A program made the translations under genes and the position numbers. This document shows, in pieces, positions 6,575 through 14,667 of a stretch of 25,292 nucleotides of DNA; the stretch's first letter is position 1, and every line of letters starts with the position of its first letter. The DNA lies in the IMG/VR virus record IMGVR_UViG_3300034068_000223, positions 1-25,292 of that record; one strand, given 5' to 3'. The stretch is from a virus. The notes beneath the pieces were generated by a model. The model was not told the origin of the DNA. It saw nothing but the letters and a program-made list of their open reading frames with translations, and did not search any database.

Positions 6575-9141
6575 ATTTAAGTTCAATCAATTTAAGGTTT
6601 TTCGCGAACATTGCCCCGTTGATCGGCGGACTGAACAAAGCGGAAAGGGCGCTCGACCAAACGGGGCGCAAATTTGAATCCATTGGTAAAGGATTAACGA
6701 AATCGTTCTCAATGCCCGTTGCGGCACTTGGGGCGTTGTCGGTTTCCGTCTTTAGCGGGTTCGAACAACAAATGGCCGAGGTCAAAGCGGTTTCGGGCGC
6801 TACCGCCGACGAGTTTCAAAAGTTAAAAGCGAACGCCGAAAAACTTGGCGCAACGACTATTTTCACCGCCAAAGAGGTTGGCGGCTTGCAAGCCGAATTC
6901 GCTCGACTGGGTTTCACCGCCGACGAAATTACAAAGGTCACCGAGGCCACACTTTATTTGGCCCAAGCGTCGGGTTCCGACCTCGCCCGCTCCGCTGAAA
7001 TCGCGGGTTCAACGCTCCGCGCGTTTGGAATGGACGCTACCGAAACAACGCACGTCGCCGACGTTATGGCCGAGGCGTTCAACAAATCGGCGTTGGATTT
7101 GGCGTCATTTGCCGATTCCATGAAATACGTCGGCCCCGTTGCTCGCGCCGCTGGCGTTTCTTTAGAGGAAGCGTCCGCGATGCTCGCCGTGTTGTCGAAT
7201 TCGGGAATCAAAGGTTCACAAGCGGGAACGTCGCTGCGCCGAATCTTGACCGACCTTGGTTCTGAAAGCGGAACCACGGCCGAGAAAATCGCCAAGTTGG
7301 CATCGAAAGGTATTTCGATGGAAAACGCAATGGACGACGTGGGCCGCACGGCTCAATCGGCGTTGATTGTACTGCAAAACGGCGTCACTCAAATTGACCC
7401 GCTTACGAAATCATTTGAGAATGCCGACGGCGCAGCCAAGGCGATGGCCTTAATTATGGGCGACACGTTGCAAGGGTCAATGAAGGGGTTTACGTCGGCA
7501 TCCGAAGGCGCAATGATTCAAATCGGCGAACTGGTTTCGTCCGCATTGCGCCCGTTGGTTGACATCGCAACGCGGGCAATTTCCGCATTTAACGATATGA
7601 ACCCAACAATCAAAAAATTGATGGTCGGGTTCGTATTGGCGACGGCAACCATAGGCCCCGCGATTCTCGCGGTCGGCGGATTGGTTCGGACGTTTGCACT
7701 ATTAAAGGGGGTAATGATGGCCGCAAACCCCGCGTTGTTGGCCGTTGGATTAGCCGTTGGCGTGATCGGCGCCGTAATGATGGCGAGTTCGTCGGCAATG
7801 GAGGGCGCAACTGGCGAATTGATAAGGCACAAAACCGAAGCGAATTCATTGATTGCGGTCATTGGCGACACAAACGTTTCTCAAGAAACGCGAAACGCAT
7901 TGATTGATAAATTCAACGCCAAGTTCGGTTCGTACATCGGAAACATCAACAAAGAAAAAACGTCGGTTCAAGACCTCGCAAAATTCCAAAAATTGTTCAA
8001 CGACGAATTGTCGCGGAAAATAAAAATTGCGGGAACCGAAAAAATAATGACCCGCGAAATGGAGCGGGCCGCGCAAATTCAAGCGGACATCATAGACCTC
8101 GAAATTCGCCGCGTTAAGGCTCAAACCGATTTGCAAAAAATCCAAGCGCAAAACGACCCAGCGCGTACGGCTGATTTGGAATTGAACTTGATGCGTTCGA
8201 TTGAATCGACCACGGCCGCAATCGCACGCAAAACTAAAGAATCCGAAGGCCTCGTTTTGGCCGTGAGCGCCTTGGCCGGCAAGTTGGAAACAATGAATCC
8301 AACAATGGCCACAACCGCAACCACGACCACGGCCGCGGGCGCCGCGGCCGCGGGTGCCGTACCAAAGGTTGACAAATTGACGGATGGTTTCCTCGATTTG
8401 AACGCCGAGGTCGAACGATTGGCGAGTTTAGAAAAGCAATTCAACCAAGCAATGTTCGCGGAGTTTGAGGGCGGATTCAAAAAAGATTTGCAGTTCTTAC
8501 CCACGATGGAACCGATCGACATGGAGGATTTGGTCGACCCCGAAGTGTTCGTGGAGTTACCAGCCGGGTTCGCGAAAATGTCGTTGTCGGTGCAAGAATT
8601 TAGCAAAAATGTATCGGCCGCAATTACTGGCGCCGCGATTGGTTTCACAATCGGCGTTGCGGAAATGCTCGGATCAGCGGCCGCGGGCGGCGAAGGCTTC
8701 AGAAACTTTGGTCAATTTGCATTGCAATCATTGGCGGGATTGCTGCAATCGGTTGGCGAAATGGCAATCGCATTCGGTTTCGGAATGGAGGCTATTCAAT
8801 TAGCGCTCACGTCGCTGGGCGGAGTTGGCGCAATCGCAGCCGGTATCGCAATGATCGCGTTGGCGTCGGGAATCAGAACCTCCCTCGCGGCAAAAGGCAA
8901 TTCAATGGGCGGCATTCCAGCACTCGCCGAGGGCGGAATCGCCACGGGGCCGACGCTCGCATTGATTGGTGAAGGTAAAGGGCCGGAGGCGGTCATTCCG
9001 TTGGACAAACTCGAGGGAATGATGGGCGGCGGTTTCGGCAATGGCCAAAACGTAGTCGTCACCGGGCGCATCCAAGGTTCCGACATTTTAATTTCGTCCG
9101 AGCGGGCTGAACGTCAACGTTCACGCTACCGCGGATTTTAA
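6571..9141 (+). CDS. Tail tape measure protein
   Basis: 856 residues from the ATG that overlaps the preceding stop; an in-frame TTG at 6520 inside the chaperone is less likely. Residues about 60-330 carry the TP901-type core: 'GFEQQMAEVKAVSGATADEFQ', 'AKLGATTIFTAKEVG'-like order, 'MAEAFNKSALDLASFADSMKYVGPVARAAGVSLEEASAMLAVLSN' and 'GSQAGTSLRRIL'. Hydrophobic stretches follow near residues 350-420 and in the C-terminal third, usual for proteins that insert in membranes during DNA ejection. A helical, coiled segment lies at about 430-580. The C-terminus ends with 'PALAEGGIATGPTLALIGEGKGPEAVIPLDKLEGMMGG', the standard tape measure tail. Its length sets tail length; by the usual 1.5 angstrom per residue rule the tail would be roughly 130 nm (inference). 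Confidence 0.94.
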   Translation: MNLSSINLRFFANIAPLIGGLNKAERALDQTGRKFESIGKGLTKSFSMPVAALGALSVSVFSGFEQQMAEVKAVSGATADEFQKLKANAEKLGATTIFTAKEVGGLQAEFARLGFTADEITKVTEATLYLAQASGSDLARSAEIAGSTLRAFGMDATETTHVADVMAEAFNKSALDLASFADSMKYVGPVARAAGVSLEEASAMLAVLSNSGIKGSQAGTSLRRILTDLGSESGTTAEKIAKLASKGISMENAMDDVGRTAQSALIVLQNGVTQIDPLTKSFENADGAAKAMALIMGDTLQGSMKGFTSASEGAMIQIGELVSSALRPLVDIATRAISAFNDMNPTIKKLMVGFVLATATIGPAILAVGGLVRTFALLKGVMMAANPALLAVGLAVGVIGAVMMASSSAMEGATGELIRHKTEANSLIAVIGDTNVSQETRNALIDKFNAKFGSYIGNINKEKTSVQDLAKFQKLFNDELSRKIKIAGTEKIMTREMERAAQIQADIIDLEIRRVKAQTDLQKIQAQNDPARTADLELNLMRSIESTTAAIARKTKESEGLVLAVSALAGKLETMNPTMATTATTTTAAGAAAAGAVPKVDKLTDGFLDLNAEVERLASLEKQFNQAMFAEFEGGFKKDLQFLPTMEPIDMEDLVDPEVFVELPAGFAKMSLSVQEFSKNVSAAITGAAIGFTIGVAEMLGSAAAGGEGFRNFGQFALQSLAGLLQSVGEMAIAFGFGMEAIQLALTSLGGVGAIAAGIAMIALASGIRTSLAAKGNSMGGIPALAEGGIATGPTLALIGEGKGPEAVIPLDKLEGMMGGGFGNGQNVVVTGRIQGSDILISSERAERQRSRYRGF

Positions 9142-9153
9142 CAAAGCAAAAAA

Positions 9154-12003
9154 ATGGGCGTTCGTTTATTCTCTGAATTCCGTTCCGATCGGGGCGACAA
9201 ATACAAAATTGAAATTCACGATACGCAATTCGTGGCGGCATCGACGGAATTCAACGTCGATTCCCGCGGTTTTGAGTTAACGTACGACGGCGAAACCGAC
9301 GACATCGTTTCACCTATTGTAGGTTCGAAATTGACGTTCGGCGCATATTCAACCGACGGGACATTCGAAACCTTTATCGCCTTACTTAAAACATTCCAAG
9401 AAACACGATTCCGCGTTGTCGCGTACCGCGCGTCGGGTCAAGACATCGCGTCTGACTTCGAAACACGCGTCGTGAGCGACGGAGGTATCGTTGAATCTTT
9501 ATCGTGCGTTACGGACGCCGTGACGGCCCTTGGTGTGGGTGCTTACGAATTGTATTGGGTCGGCTGGTTAACGCAAGACCTCGTAAACATCGAAGACGTA
9601 TCGCAGCCCTACGTTTACGAAATGACCGCAACCGATGGTTTGGGTCGTTTGGCGAACATAGATTATACCGCCGACAACGCAATCATTCAAGCGAACGGAT
9701 TTAAGGCGACCAAGGTTGTTGACGTTATTAAAAATGCGCTGGTAAATATCGGAACCTCGGATTTATGGGGTGCGGGCGACGTGTTCTTTGAAACGTCGGT
9801 TGACTGGTGGGAAACAACCGCGCAAACATATTCGACCGCAACCGACCCGTTGGCGGGCCACGCGTTCGACGTTCGTTTGTTCAACGAGTTCGACGACGAC
9901 GGCAACGTTGTTCGTTCGTCTTCGTTTGAATTTTTGCGACAAATCGCCACACTTTACAACGCCCGTATTTTCATTCAGCGCGGCCGATTTGTTTTCGAAC
10001 AATACGGCAACCGCGACACGTCGTCGCGCTACGTTTCGCGGTACACGAAAACCGCCACGGCAATCGCCCGTGTTTTAATCACCGACGACGTTGACGTGGA
10101 TCAAACGTTGATGGCTGCACGGCGGTCGGGAAACAACTACAATTTTTTGCCCGCGGTTAAAAACGCAAAGGTTCACTACATTCAAAAGTTCTTGAATCCA
10201 TTTAATGCGTTCGGCGTATTCCGTTTTCGGAACCATACCAACGCATACCCCGCGGGATTCATTGCGGGCGGTGCGGGAATCGAATTGGCGCTCGGAGCGA
10301 CGCAATTCAATTTTCAAGTGATCGGGCCGCCGACTTTAACGTCGCCAATTTTTCCCGTCCTAAAAATACGGATTCGCGTACAAGACGCGTCAACGGGAAC
10401 GTTCTACTACTACAACCGAGCATACAATGGGGTCGCGGCCGGCGGCGCAATGTTCGGGATTCCAGCGTGGTCAACAACGGCGGGTGAATACTTTTTTGAC
10501 TTGCCCGCATTCTTTTCAAGCGGAACCGCGATCACCTCATTTCACCTTCAAATCATTACCGAGGATATTCCAGTAAGCGGTGAAATGGATTTTTTGCTAA
10601 ACGTTCATGGCGTTTTCCGTTCGTCGAACGGCTCGACATACACCCCGTCCGTTCCCGCGTTATTCGACGCGATTTTTCTTTTCGGAATCAAAACCGACGG
10701 CGCCGACAACCCGGCGGGGGTCACGTTCTCGTCGAACAATACAACGGCGGACGTTGATTCAAATATCGTTCTCGAACTGGGCGAGGTATTCATTGCCGAC
10801 GGCCCGCGACAAATGGGCCACATGGCCGCGTTCAATGGTACGGATTATGTCGGCACGTCAACGTGGCGCAAAGGTTCAACTGGTACGGGGATTCCGATAT
10901 TGAAACTATTGACCAACGAAACGTTGGCATTGCACGTTCGCCCGATTGAACAATACAACGGGTCAATCATTGGCACGTTTGGTATCGGTCAACGCGTTGT
11001 TTTTAATTCAAGCGCGTACCTTATGACCGGCGGAACGTTTACGGCCAACGTGGACGAATGGTCGGCGACATGGTACCGAATCCAAACCATTCGTGAGTCG
11101 GTCACGGCGTTGGACGCGGTCAACGATTTGGTCACGCGGTCGGTCTTGGGAACCGCTACGACGTCGGGTGAATCGCCGAACGATATAATTGGCGGCCGTA
11201 TTGGCGGCATGATCATAAACATCGACGAACAAAGGGTCGGCCCGTACGAACAAACGGCAACGGGCGGACGCATCAACGGAACCGCAAACGTCACGGGCGT
11301 TGCGACGATGGAAAAAACCACAATCGTTGGTTTAGAACAATACATCGACGCGTTTGTCGCACGCGTTACCGCCGACGGCGGCGTGACGGAATCGCGGTCG
11401 TGCATATCTTCAGCAATCACGACGTTGGCAAACGGGCAACTCGTTTCACTTATTCCCACGGCCTTATCGTCAACGCTAAACGCGACCGAGGCGGTCACGA
11501 TGGGCAAGACGTTGGGCGTCGCTGGTGCGACCTCGTTGTCGTCCACGCTCGGCGTTACGGGGGCGACGTCGCTCGCTTCAACGCTCGGCGTCACGGGCGC
11601 AACCACAATGAACGCCGCAACCATAAACGGGGCGGCAACGCTGAACGCGAAATCGAGCGTCAACGGATCGTGGAACGCTGACATTCGCGACATCGACGCG
11701 GGCGCGGGTGCGGATTATTCGGTTGAAGAAACGGACTATATTTTGTTCGTGAACTACACGGGCGGTTCGGGAACCTTCACCATTTATTTGCCGCCAGTTG
11801 ACGCGAACGAAGGGCGAATGATTCGGATCAAAACGGATTCGACGATTTCAAACTCGCACGCGTTGTCAATCGAACCCGATCCGGGCGACACGGGCGCATC
11901 GATTGACGGCGAAGCATCGTCCGACATGAAACGTCCATACGACGGCGCGACCTATCTATGCCACAACGGCGATTGGTGGTTGATTCAGAAAAAAGAAAAG
12001 TAA
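9154..12003 (+). CDS. Large tail hub / fibre protein with two recurrent motifs and a repeat stalk
   Basis: 949 residues. The N-terminal third (residues about 1-300) resembles the baseplate hub-like tail proteins of Bacteroidota siphoviruses: 'TRFRVVAYRA', then 'YELYWVGWLTQDL', 'PYVYEMTATDGLGRLA', and later 'FEFLRQIATLYNARIFIQRGRFVFEQYG'. Copy B of the recurrent motif (residues 101-129) falls between 'RFRVVAYRA' and 'ELYWVGWL', segments that I expect to be close together in relatives. The middle is beta-rich without recognisable enzymatic motifs. Residues 731-759 hold copy C. Residues about 775-830 are a run of 10-12 residue repeats ('TLGVTGATSL') typical of trimeric fibre stalks, and the last 100 residues form a small capping domain. 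It follows the tape measure by 12 bases. Likely at the tail tip, linking hub and fibre. Confidence 0.8.
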   Translation: MGVRLFSEFRSDRGDKYKIEIHDTQFVAASTEFNVDSRGFELTYDGETDDIVSPIVGSKLTFGAYSTDGTFETFIALLKTFQETRFRVVAYRASGQDIASDFETRVVSDGGIVESLSCVTDAVTALGVGAYELYWVGWLTQDLVNIEDVSQPYVYEMTATDGLGRLANIDYTADNAIIQANGFKATKVVDVIKNALVNIGTSDLWGAGDVFFETSVDWWETTAQTYSTATDPLAGHAFDVRLFNEFDDDGNVVRSSSFEFLRQIATLYNARIFIQRGRFVFEQYGNRDTSSRYVSRYTKTATAIARVLITDDVDVDQTLMAARRSGNNYNFLPAVKNAKVHYIQKFLNPFNAFGVFRFRNHTNAYPAGFIAGGAGIELALGATQFNFQVIGPPTLTSPIFPVLKIRIRVQDASTGTFYYYNRAYNGVAAGGAMFGIPAWSTTAGEYFFDLPAFFSSGTAITSFHLQIITEDIPVSGEMDFLLNVHGVFRSSNGSTYTPSVPALFDAIFLFGIKTDGADNPAGVTFSSNNTTADVDSNIVLELGEVFIADGPRQMGHMAAFNGTDYVGTSTWRKGSTGTGIPILKLLTNETLALHVRPIEQYNGSIIGTFGIGQRVVFNSSAYLMTGGTFTANVDEWSATWYRIQTIRESVTALDAVNDLVTRSVLGTATTSGESPNDIIGGRIGGMIINIDEQRVGPYEQTATGGRINGTANVTGVATMEKTTIVGLEQYIDAFVARVTADGGVTESRSCISSAITTLANGQLVSLIPTALSSTLNATEAVTMGKTLGVAGATSLSSTLGVTGATSLASTLGVTGATTMNAATINGAATLNAKSSVNGSWNADIRDIDAGAGADYSVEETDYILFVNYTGGSGTFTIYLPPVDANEGRMIRIKTDSTISNSHALSIEPDPGDTGASIDGEASSDMKRPYDGATYLCHNGDWWLIQKKEK
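9454..9540 (+). repeat. Recurrent F-D-G-C motif, copy B
   Basis: Codes residues 101-129 of the 949-residue tail protein: F102, R105, V106, D109, G110-G111, E114, S115, C118, A122. Phe-to-Asp is 7 and Phe-to-Cys 16. It sits in what should be a short turn between two strands of the hub domain. Confidence 0.8.
11344..11430 (+). repeat. Recurrent F-D-G-C motif, copy C
   Basis: Codes residues 731-759 of the 949-residue tail protein, with 'FVARVTADGG', then Glu-Ser and Cys at the standard spacing (Phe-to-Asp 7, Phe-to-Cys 16). It stands immediately before the stalk-like repeats. At DNA level it is clearly diverged from copy B, so conservation is at protein level. Confidence 0.8.
11500..11640 (+). 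repeat. Short protein repeats of the fibre stalk
   Basis: Encodes several imperfect units of the form 'T-L-G-V-x-G-A-T-S/T-L/M-S/A-S', starting around 'MGKTLGVAGATSL' and ending in 'INGAATLNAKS'. Such 'GVTGATTL' units are common in fibre stalks of tailed phages, where each turn of a trimeric beta-structure uses one unit. DNA repeats are imperfect but visible (ctcggcgt(t/c)acggg at least twice). Confidence 0.75.
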
Positions 12004-12008
12004 ACGAA

Positions 12009-12052
12009 TCAACGCTTCATCAACGCTTCATCGACGCTTCATCGACCTTTTA
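12009..12052 (+). repeat. Tandem 11-bp repeats upstream of the 101-residue gene
   Basis: Four consecutive 11-bp units: TCAACGCTTCA (12009), TCAACGCTTCA (12020), TCGACGCTTCA (12031), TCGACCTTTTA (12042). One unit per helical turn suggests a multi-site protein-binding region for the promoter that follows. A near copy, TTCATCGACGCCTCA, lies at 25059-25073 before the small terminase gene. Confidence 0.75.
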
Positions 12053-12067
12053 TCATTGTTGATAAAA
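12048..12067 (+). promoter_or_regulatory. Inverted repeat beside promoter (possible operator)
   Basis: TTTTATCA (12048-12055) and TGATAAAA (12060-12067) are perfect 8-bp inverted arms around TTGT. There is no T-tract after it, so an operator is more likely than a terminator. The right half (TTGTTGATAAAA) recurs exactly at 16423-16434, inside the promoter of the SSB-like gene. Confidence 0.45.
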
Positions 12068-12073
12068 TCACGA

Positions 12074-12102
12074 TTGCCTCGTAAGATAACGAATTAAATT
12101 TG
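12074..12102 (+). promoter_or_regulatory. Bacteroidota-type promoter for the tail-fibre unit
   Basis: TTG at 12074-12076, an 18-base spacer and TAAATTTG at 12095-12102 fit the -33/-7 consensus. The ATG at 12110 is only 7 bases after the -7 box, so the transcript would begin at or almost at the start codon (leaderless or nearly so). Confidence 0.65.
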
Positions 12103-12109
12103 TAGAACA

Positions 12110-12415
12110 ATGAATCCATATCTTTATATTTCGTTATTCCGTCGGCAACGTTTGAACGCGTTGACGTCGGCCGTTGGTTTCACGACCACGGGCGGCCGAC
12201 TTGGCGTGACGATATTTGTTGACGCATTCAGCGAAAACGTCGAGCGCGATGGTGGAATCTTTGAATCGGTCGAATGCGTTGCACGCGCATTGCAATCTTT
12301 AGGATCGGCAACATATACGGACGCCTTCGATTTGTTTCGCAACCGCATGACGGACGACGGCGCAACGTTTGAAAATCCGTGTTTTAACAATTTAATGTAC
12401 ACAATTTCACAATGA
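12110..12415 (+). CDS. 101-residue protein made largely of two recurrent motifs
   Basis: Not a family I can name. After a 35-residue N-terminal part ('MNPYLYISLFRRQRL...GGRLGVTIF'), it holds motif copy D (residues 37-65) and copy E (residues 71-101), 36 residues apart. So more than half of the protein is the motif that is also inserted in the head-closure and hub proteins. Each copy should form two short helices around a Gly-Gly turn, with one conserved Cys in the second helix (inference). It has its own promoter with almost no leader, and its stop overlaps the fibre gene start by ATGA. A role as adaptor between tail tip and fibre, through motif-motif contact with the 949-residue protein, is an attractive but untested idea. 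Confidence 0.75.
   Translation: MNPYLYISLFRRQRLNALTSAVGFTTTGGRLGVTIFVDAFSENVERDGGIFESVECVARALQSLGSATYTDAFDLFRNRMTDDGATFENPCFNNLMYTISQ
12218..12304 (+). repeat. Recurrent F-D-G-C motif, copy D
   Basis: Codes residues 37-65 of the 101-residue protein: 'VDAFSENVERDGGIFES' followed by Cys. Phe-to-Asp is 7 and Phe-to-Cys 16; Asn replaces the usual Arg before Val. Confidence 0.8.
12320..12412 (+). repeat. Recurrent F-D-G-C motif, copy E
   Basis: Codes residues 71-101 of the 101-residue protein: 'DLFRNRMTDDGATFEN', then Pro-Cys. Phe-to-Asp is 7, but Phe-to-Cys is 15, one less than in the other copies. Met replaces Val and Ala the second Gly. It forms a tandem pair with copy D. Confidence 0.7.
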
Positions 12416-14076
12416 GTTTTTTCGAAGACGCGTCGTTGGTTTTAATTCCAAGCGGCATAAAGAACGCAAAAGTTTATAGCGTTAAGCCGACCGATGGTAC
12501 GGGCGACCTAACCTTCAGCCGTGCCTCAAGCGCAACCCGTGTGCAAAGTGACGGCCTAATTGAAAAGGTGCGGACTAATCAAGCGCTACAAAGCGAAACG
12601 CTTGATAATGCTTATTGGACTAAGACCAATGTAAGCATCACCGCTAACGCTATTGCGAATCCTTTAAATGGTGCATTAACGGCTGAACTTCTCACGATAA
12701 CTGACCCGAGTGGCCCCGTAGAAAAAACAATCACCACAACTCAAACGCAGTCGTTTACCGCTGGAATTCCATATACGGCATCGGCTTACTTTAAGGCTGG
12801 AACAATTAGCACTCAATTCAAAATTCTTGCTTACGATGGCACCGCTCTTTATCAAGGTGGAATTATTGATTTAGCAATAATTGGGAATAGTACCGCACCT
12901 TATGAAGACGTTGGCGGTGGATGGTATCGTTTTCGTTTTACGTTTACTCCAGCAAATAGTACGTCAACTGGTTTTGTTTACCTTGTAAACTACGCTTTTG
13001 GAGTTGCTGCAAACGCTGGAACAAATGTTTACGTTTACGGAGCGCAGATTGAAACGGGCGACATAGCAACAGACTACATCGCCACCACCACCGCAGCGGT
13101 ATCAGTTGGCCCCGTTAGCGGTTTACCCCGTTTGGATTATTTGGGGTCTACTTGCCCTCGCTTGTTGCTGGAGCCGCAGCGGACTAATCTCGTGACGTAC
13201 TCGGAGCAGTTTGATAATGCTTATTGGAGTAAAGATTTAGGCGTTAGCGTAGCGGCAAATGTCGCAATTTCCCCCGATGGCTATACAAATGCAGATAGAA
13301 TTTCATACACTTCAGCGGGCGCATCAATTTATCGTATAGTGTTGGGCATAAGTACCGCACATCAATTCAGTGTTTATCTAAAAGCCGAAGGCGCAAACAT
13401 TGGTAAGCAAATAAATTTAGAGTCTTCAACTAACATAAATGTAACACTTACCGGCGAATGGCAGCGTTTTGTTACAACAAGCAATGATGGGGTTGTAGCA
13501 ATTAAACGTCTTTTGGTCGGTCAAGCAGACGCAGTGCTTGTTTGGGGCGCACAACTTGAAGCGGGAACCTACGCCACCTCGTACATACCCACATTAGGGG
13601 CATCAGTTACAAGGGTTGCGGATGCTGCTTCAAAGACTTCGGCTTCGGCTCTTATCGGTCAAACCGAAGGTACTATCTTTTGGGAGTTTGCAGTTGATGT
13701 ATCAGCGGCCGCTGGCCACGAATCAATTATAAACATTGATAATGGTTCGTTTGGCAATACAATTTATATTATAAAATCAACGGCAGGAACCATCGGTGCG
13801 GAAATGTACGTTGGTGGAGTTGCGCAAGCAAGTTATACATCATCAGTACAAGCGGCTGGAACTCATAAAGCAGCGATTGGTTATGCAAATAACAACACCG
13901 CATTTTTTCTTAACGGAGTACAAATCGGAACAACCGATACGTCTTGCAGCGTGCCAGCAACGAGCCGCATTCAATTAGGAAGTAGTGTATTCGGTTCATC
14001 TACGGACAAAACCGCACAAGCCCTACTATTCAAGACCCGTTTAACCAACGCCCAATTGGCAGAACTAACCGCATAA
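12412..14076 (+). CDS. Tail fibre with two carbohydrate-binding-like modules and a LamG-like tip
   Basis: 554 residues, probably the receptor-binding fibre. Residues 33-53 hold 'LTFSRASSATRVQSDGLIEKV', a known opening of Bacteroidota phage fibres. Two related modules follow: about 55-230 and 258-400, each with 'DNAYW(T/S)K' near the start and 'WGAQ(I/L)E(A/T)G..AT.YI.T' at the end. 'LDYLGSTCPRLLLEPQRTNLV' links them. Residues about 405-554 look like a LamG/concanavalin-type lectin domain ('EGTIFWEFAVD', 'HKAAIGYANNNTAFFLNGVQIGT', 'IQLGSS'). Base composition is lower in GC and CpG than both flanks, and codon use differs, consistent with exchange of a receptor-binding module. Start overlaps the previous stop by ATGA. 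Confidence 0.85.
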   Translation: MSFFEDASLVLIPSGIKNAKVYSVKPTDGTGDLTFSRASSATRVQSDGLIEKVRTNQALQSETLDNAYWTKTNVSITANAIANPLNGALTAELLTITDPSGPVEKTITTTQTQSFTAGIPYTASAYFKAGTISTQFKILAYDGTALYQGGIIDLAIIGNSTAPYEDVGGGWYRFRFTFTPANSTSTGFVYLVNYAFGVAANAGTNVYVYGAQIETGDIATDYIATTTAAVSVGPVSGLPRLDYLGSTCPRLLLEPQRTNLVTYSEQFDNAYWSKDLGVSVAANVAISPDGYTNADRISYTSAGASIYRIVLGISTAHQFSVYLKAEGANIGKQINLESSTNINVTLTGEWQRFVTTSNDGVVAIKRLLVGQADAVLVWGAQLEAGTYATSYIPTLGASVTRVADAASKTSASALIGQTEGTIFWEFAVDVSAAAGHESIINIDNGSFGNTIYIIKSTAGTIGAEMYVGGVAQASYTSSVQAAGTHKAAIGYANNNTAFFLNGVQIGTTDTSCSVPATSRIQLGSSVFGSSTDKTAQALLFKTRLTNAQLAELTA

Positions 14077-14087
14077 TTCAACACACG

Positions 14088-14480
14088 ATGAAATTCTTAA
14101 AATACGAGTTCACGCCTACCCAGTGGGCAACGGCAAAAGCAAAGATTGAGTTAACGGGTACTGACCCCGAAGGCGAAACCTACACTTACTACAACCCCGA
14201 ATTAGTTACTGCCGTAGTGGAACTCGGGCACCTTTGCACTCAATGGGGAACCGATGCCGAAGGCAACCAAGTTTGTGAGGTAACGTCACCAAAGTACGCA
14301 GTTGACATTTTGTGGACTGCCGAACCTATGACTACTTCGTTTGCGTCTTATGTCGTATGGCCCGCCCCGTGCGGAGTGCATATTTTCGCTGGTTGGGAAT
14401 CAGCATACGCAACCGAGTATTGCGTAGCGAACCCGACCGCTGAATACTGCCAACCGCCCGTTCCACCCGTAGCGATTTAA
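14088..14480 (+). CDS. Fibre-associated protein of unknown function
   Basis: 130 residues with no named family that I recognise. Visible features are 'KFLKYEFTPTQWATAKAKI' at the start, aromatic-rich 'VDILWTAEP' and 'FASYVVWPAPCGVHIFAGWESAYATEYC' in the second half, and a proline-rich end (QPPVPPVAI). Four Cys residues are scattered. It lies 11 bases after the fibre gene and shares its unusual base composition, so it probably travelled with it. Likely a fibre-assembly helper or small tip protein, from position only. Confidence 0.7.
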   Translation: MKFLKYEFTPTQWATAKAKIELTGTDPEGETYTYYNPELVTAVVELGHLCTQWGTDAEGNQVCEVTSPKYAVDILWTAEPMTTSFASYVVWPAPCGVHIFAGWESAYATEYCVANPTAEYCQPPVPPVAI

Positions 14481-14484
14481 TGCG

Positions 14485-14667
14485 ATGACACGGGGCGAAC
14501 AAACTGGTTTAGCGTTCATGTCAACGATGGCATCGTGGTTGCCCCTTAACCCGATTTTGTCGGCGATTGCCTCAATTTTCGCCATCGCTTTGTCGGCGAT
14601 GCTGATTTATAAAACGTATCTTGACATTCGGTACCGGCACGAACTACGCAAAAAAGACAAACAATGA
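14485..14667 (+). CDS. Small membrane protein, holin-like
   Basis: 60 residues. One clear hydrophobic segment lies at about residues 18-46 (PLNPILSAIASIFAIALSAM), perhaps long enough for one long or two short helices, followed by a strongly charged C-terminal end (RYRHELRKKDKQ). Size, topology and location just before a second membrane protein and the endolysin make a holin or holin-partner likely. The start ATG is 4 bases after the previous stop and its stop overlaps the next start (ATGA). Confidence 0.7.
   Translation: MTRGEQTGLAFMSTMASWLPLNPILSAIASIFAIALSAMLIYKTYLDIRYRHELRKKDKQ

Noticed and set aside
8121-8648. Minus-strand ORF of 175 residues inside the tape measure gene
   Set aside because: Fully contained in a well-supported gene, low complexity, no family signal.
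9454-9540. Motif copy B as an intein or self-splicing element
   Set aside because: Only about 30 residues, with no splice-junction Cys/Ser...His-Asn pattern; too short for an intein.
10989-11693. Long minus-strand ORF (234 residues) opposite the fibre repeats
   Set aside because: It is the mirror of the repeat-rich tail gene, with low-complexity 'APVTPSV' text; no minus-strand gene is credible in this one-directional genome.
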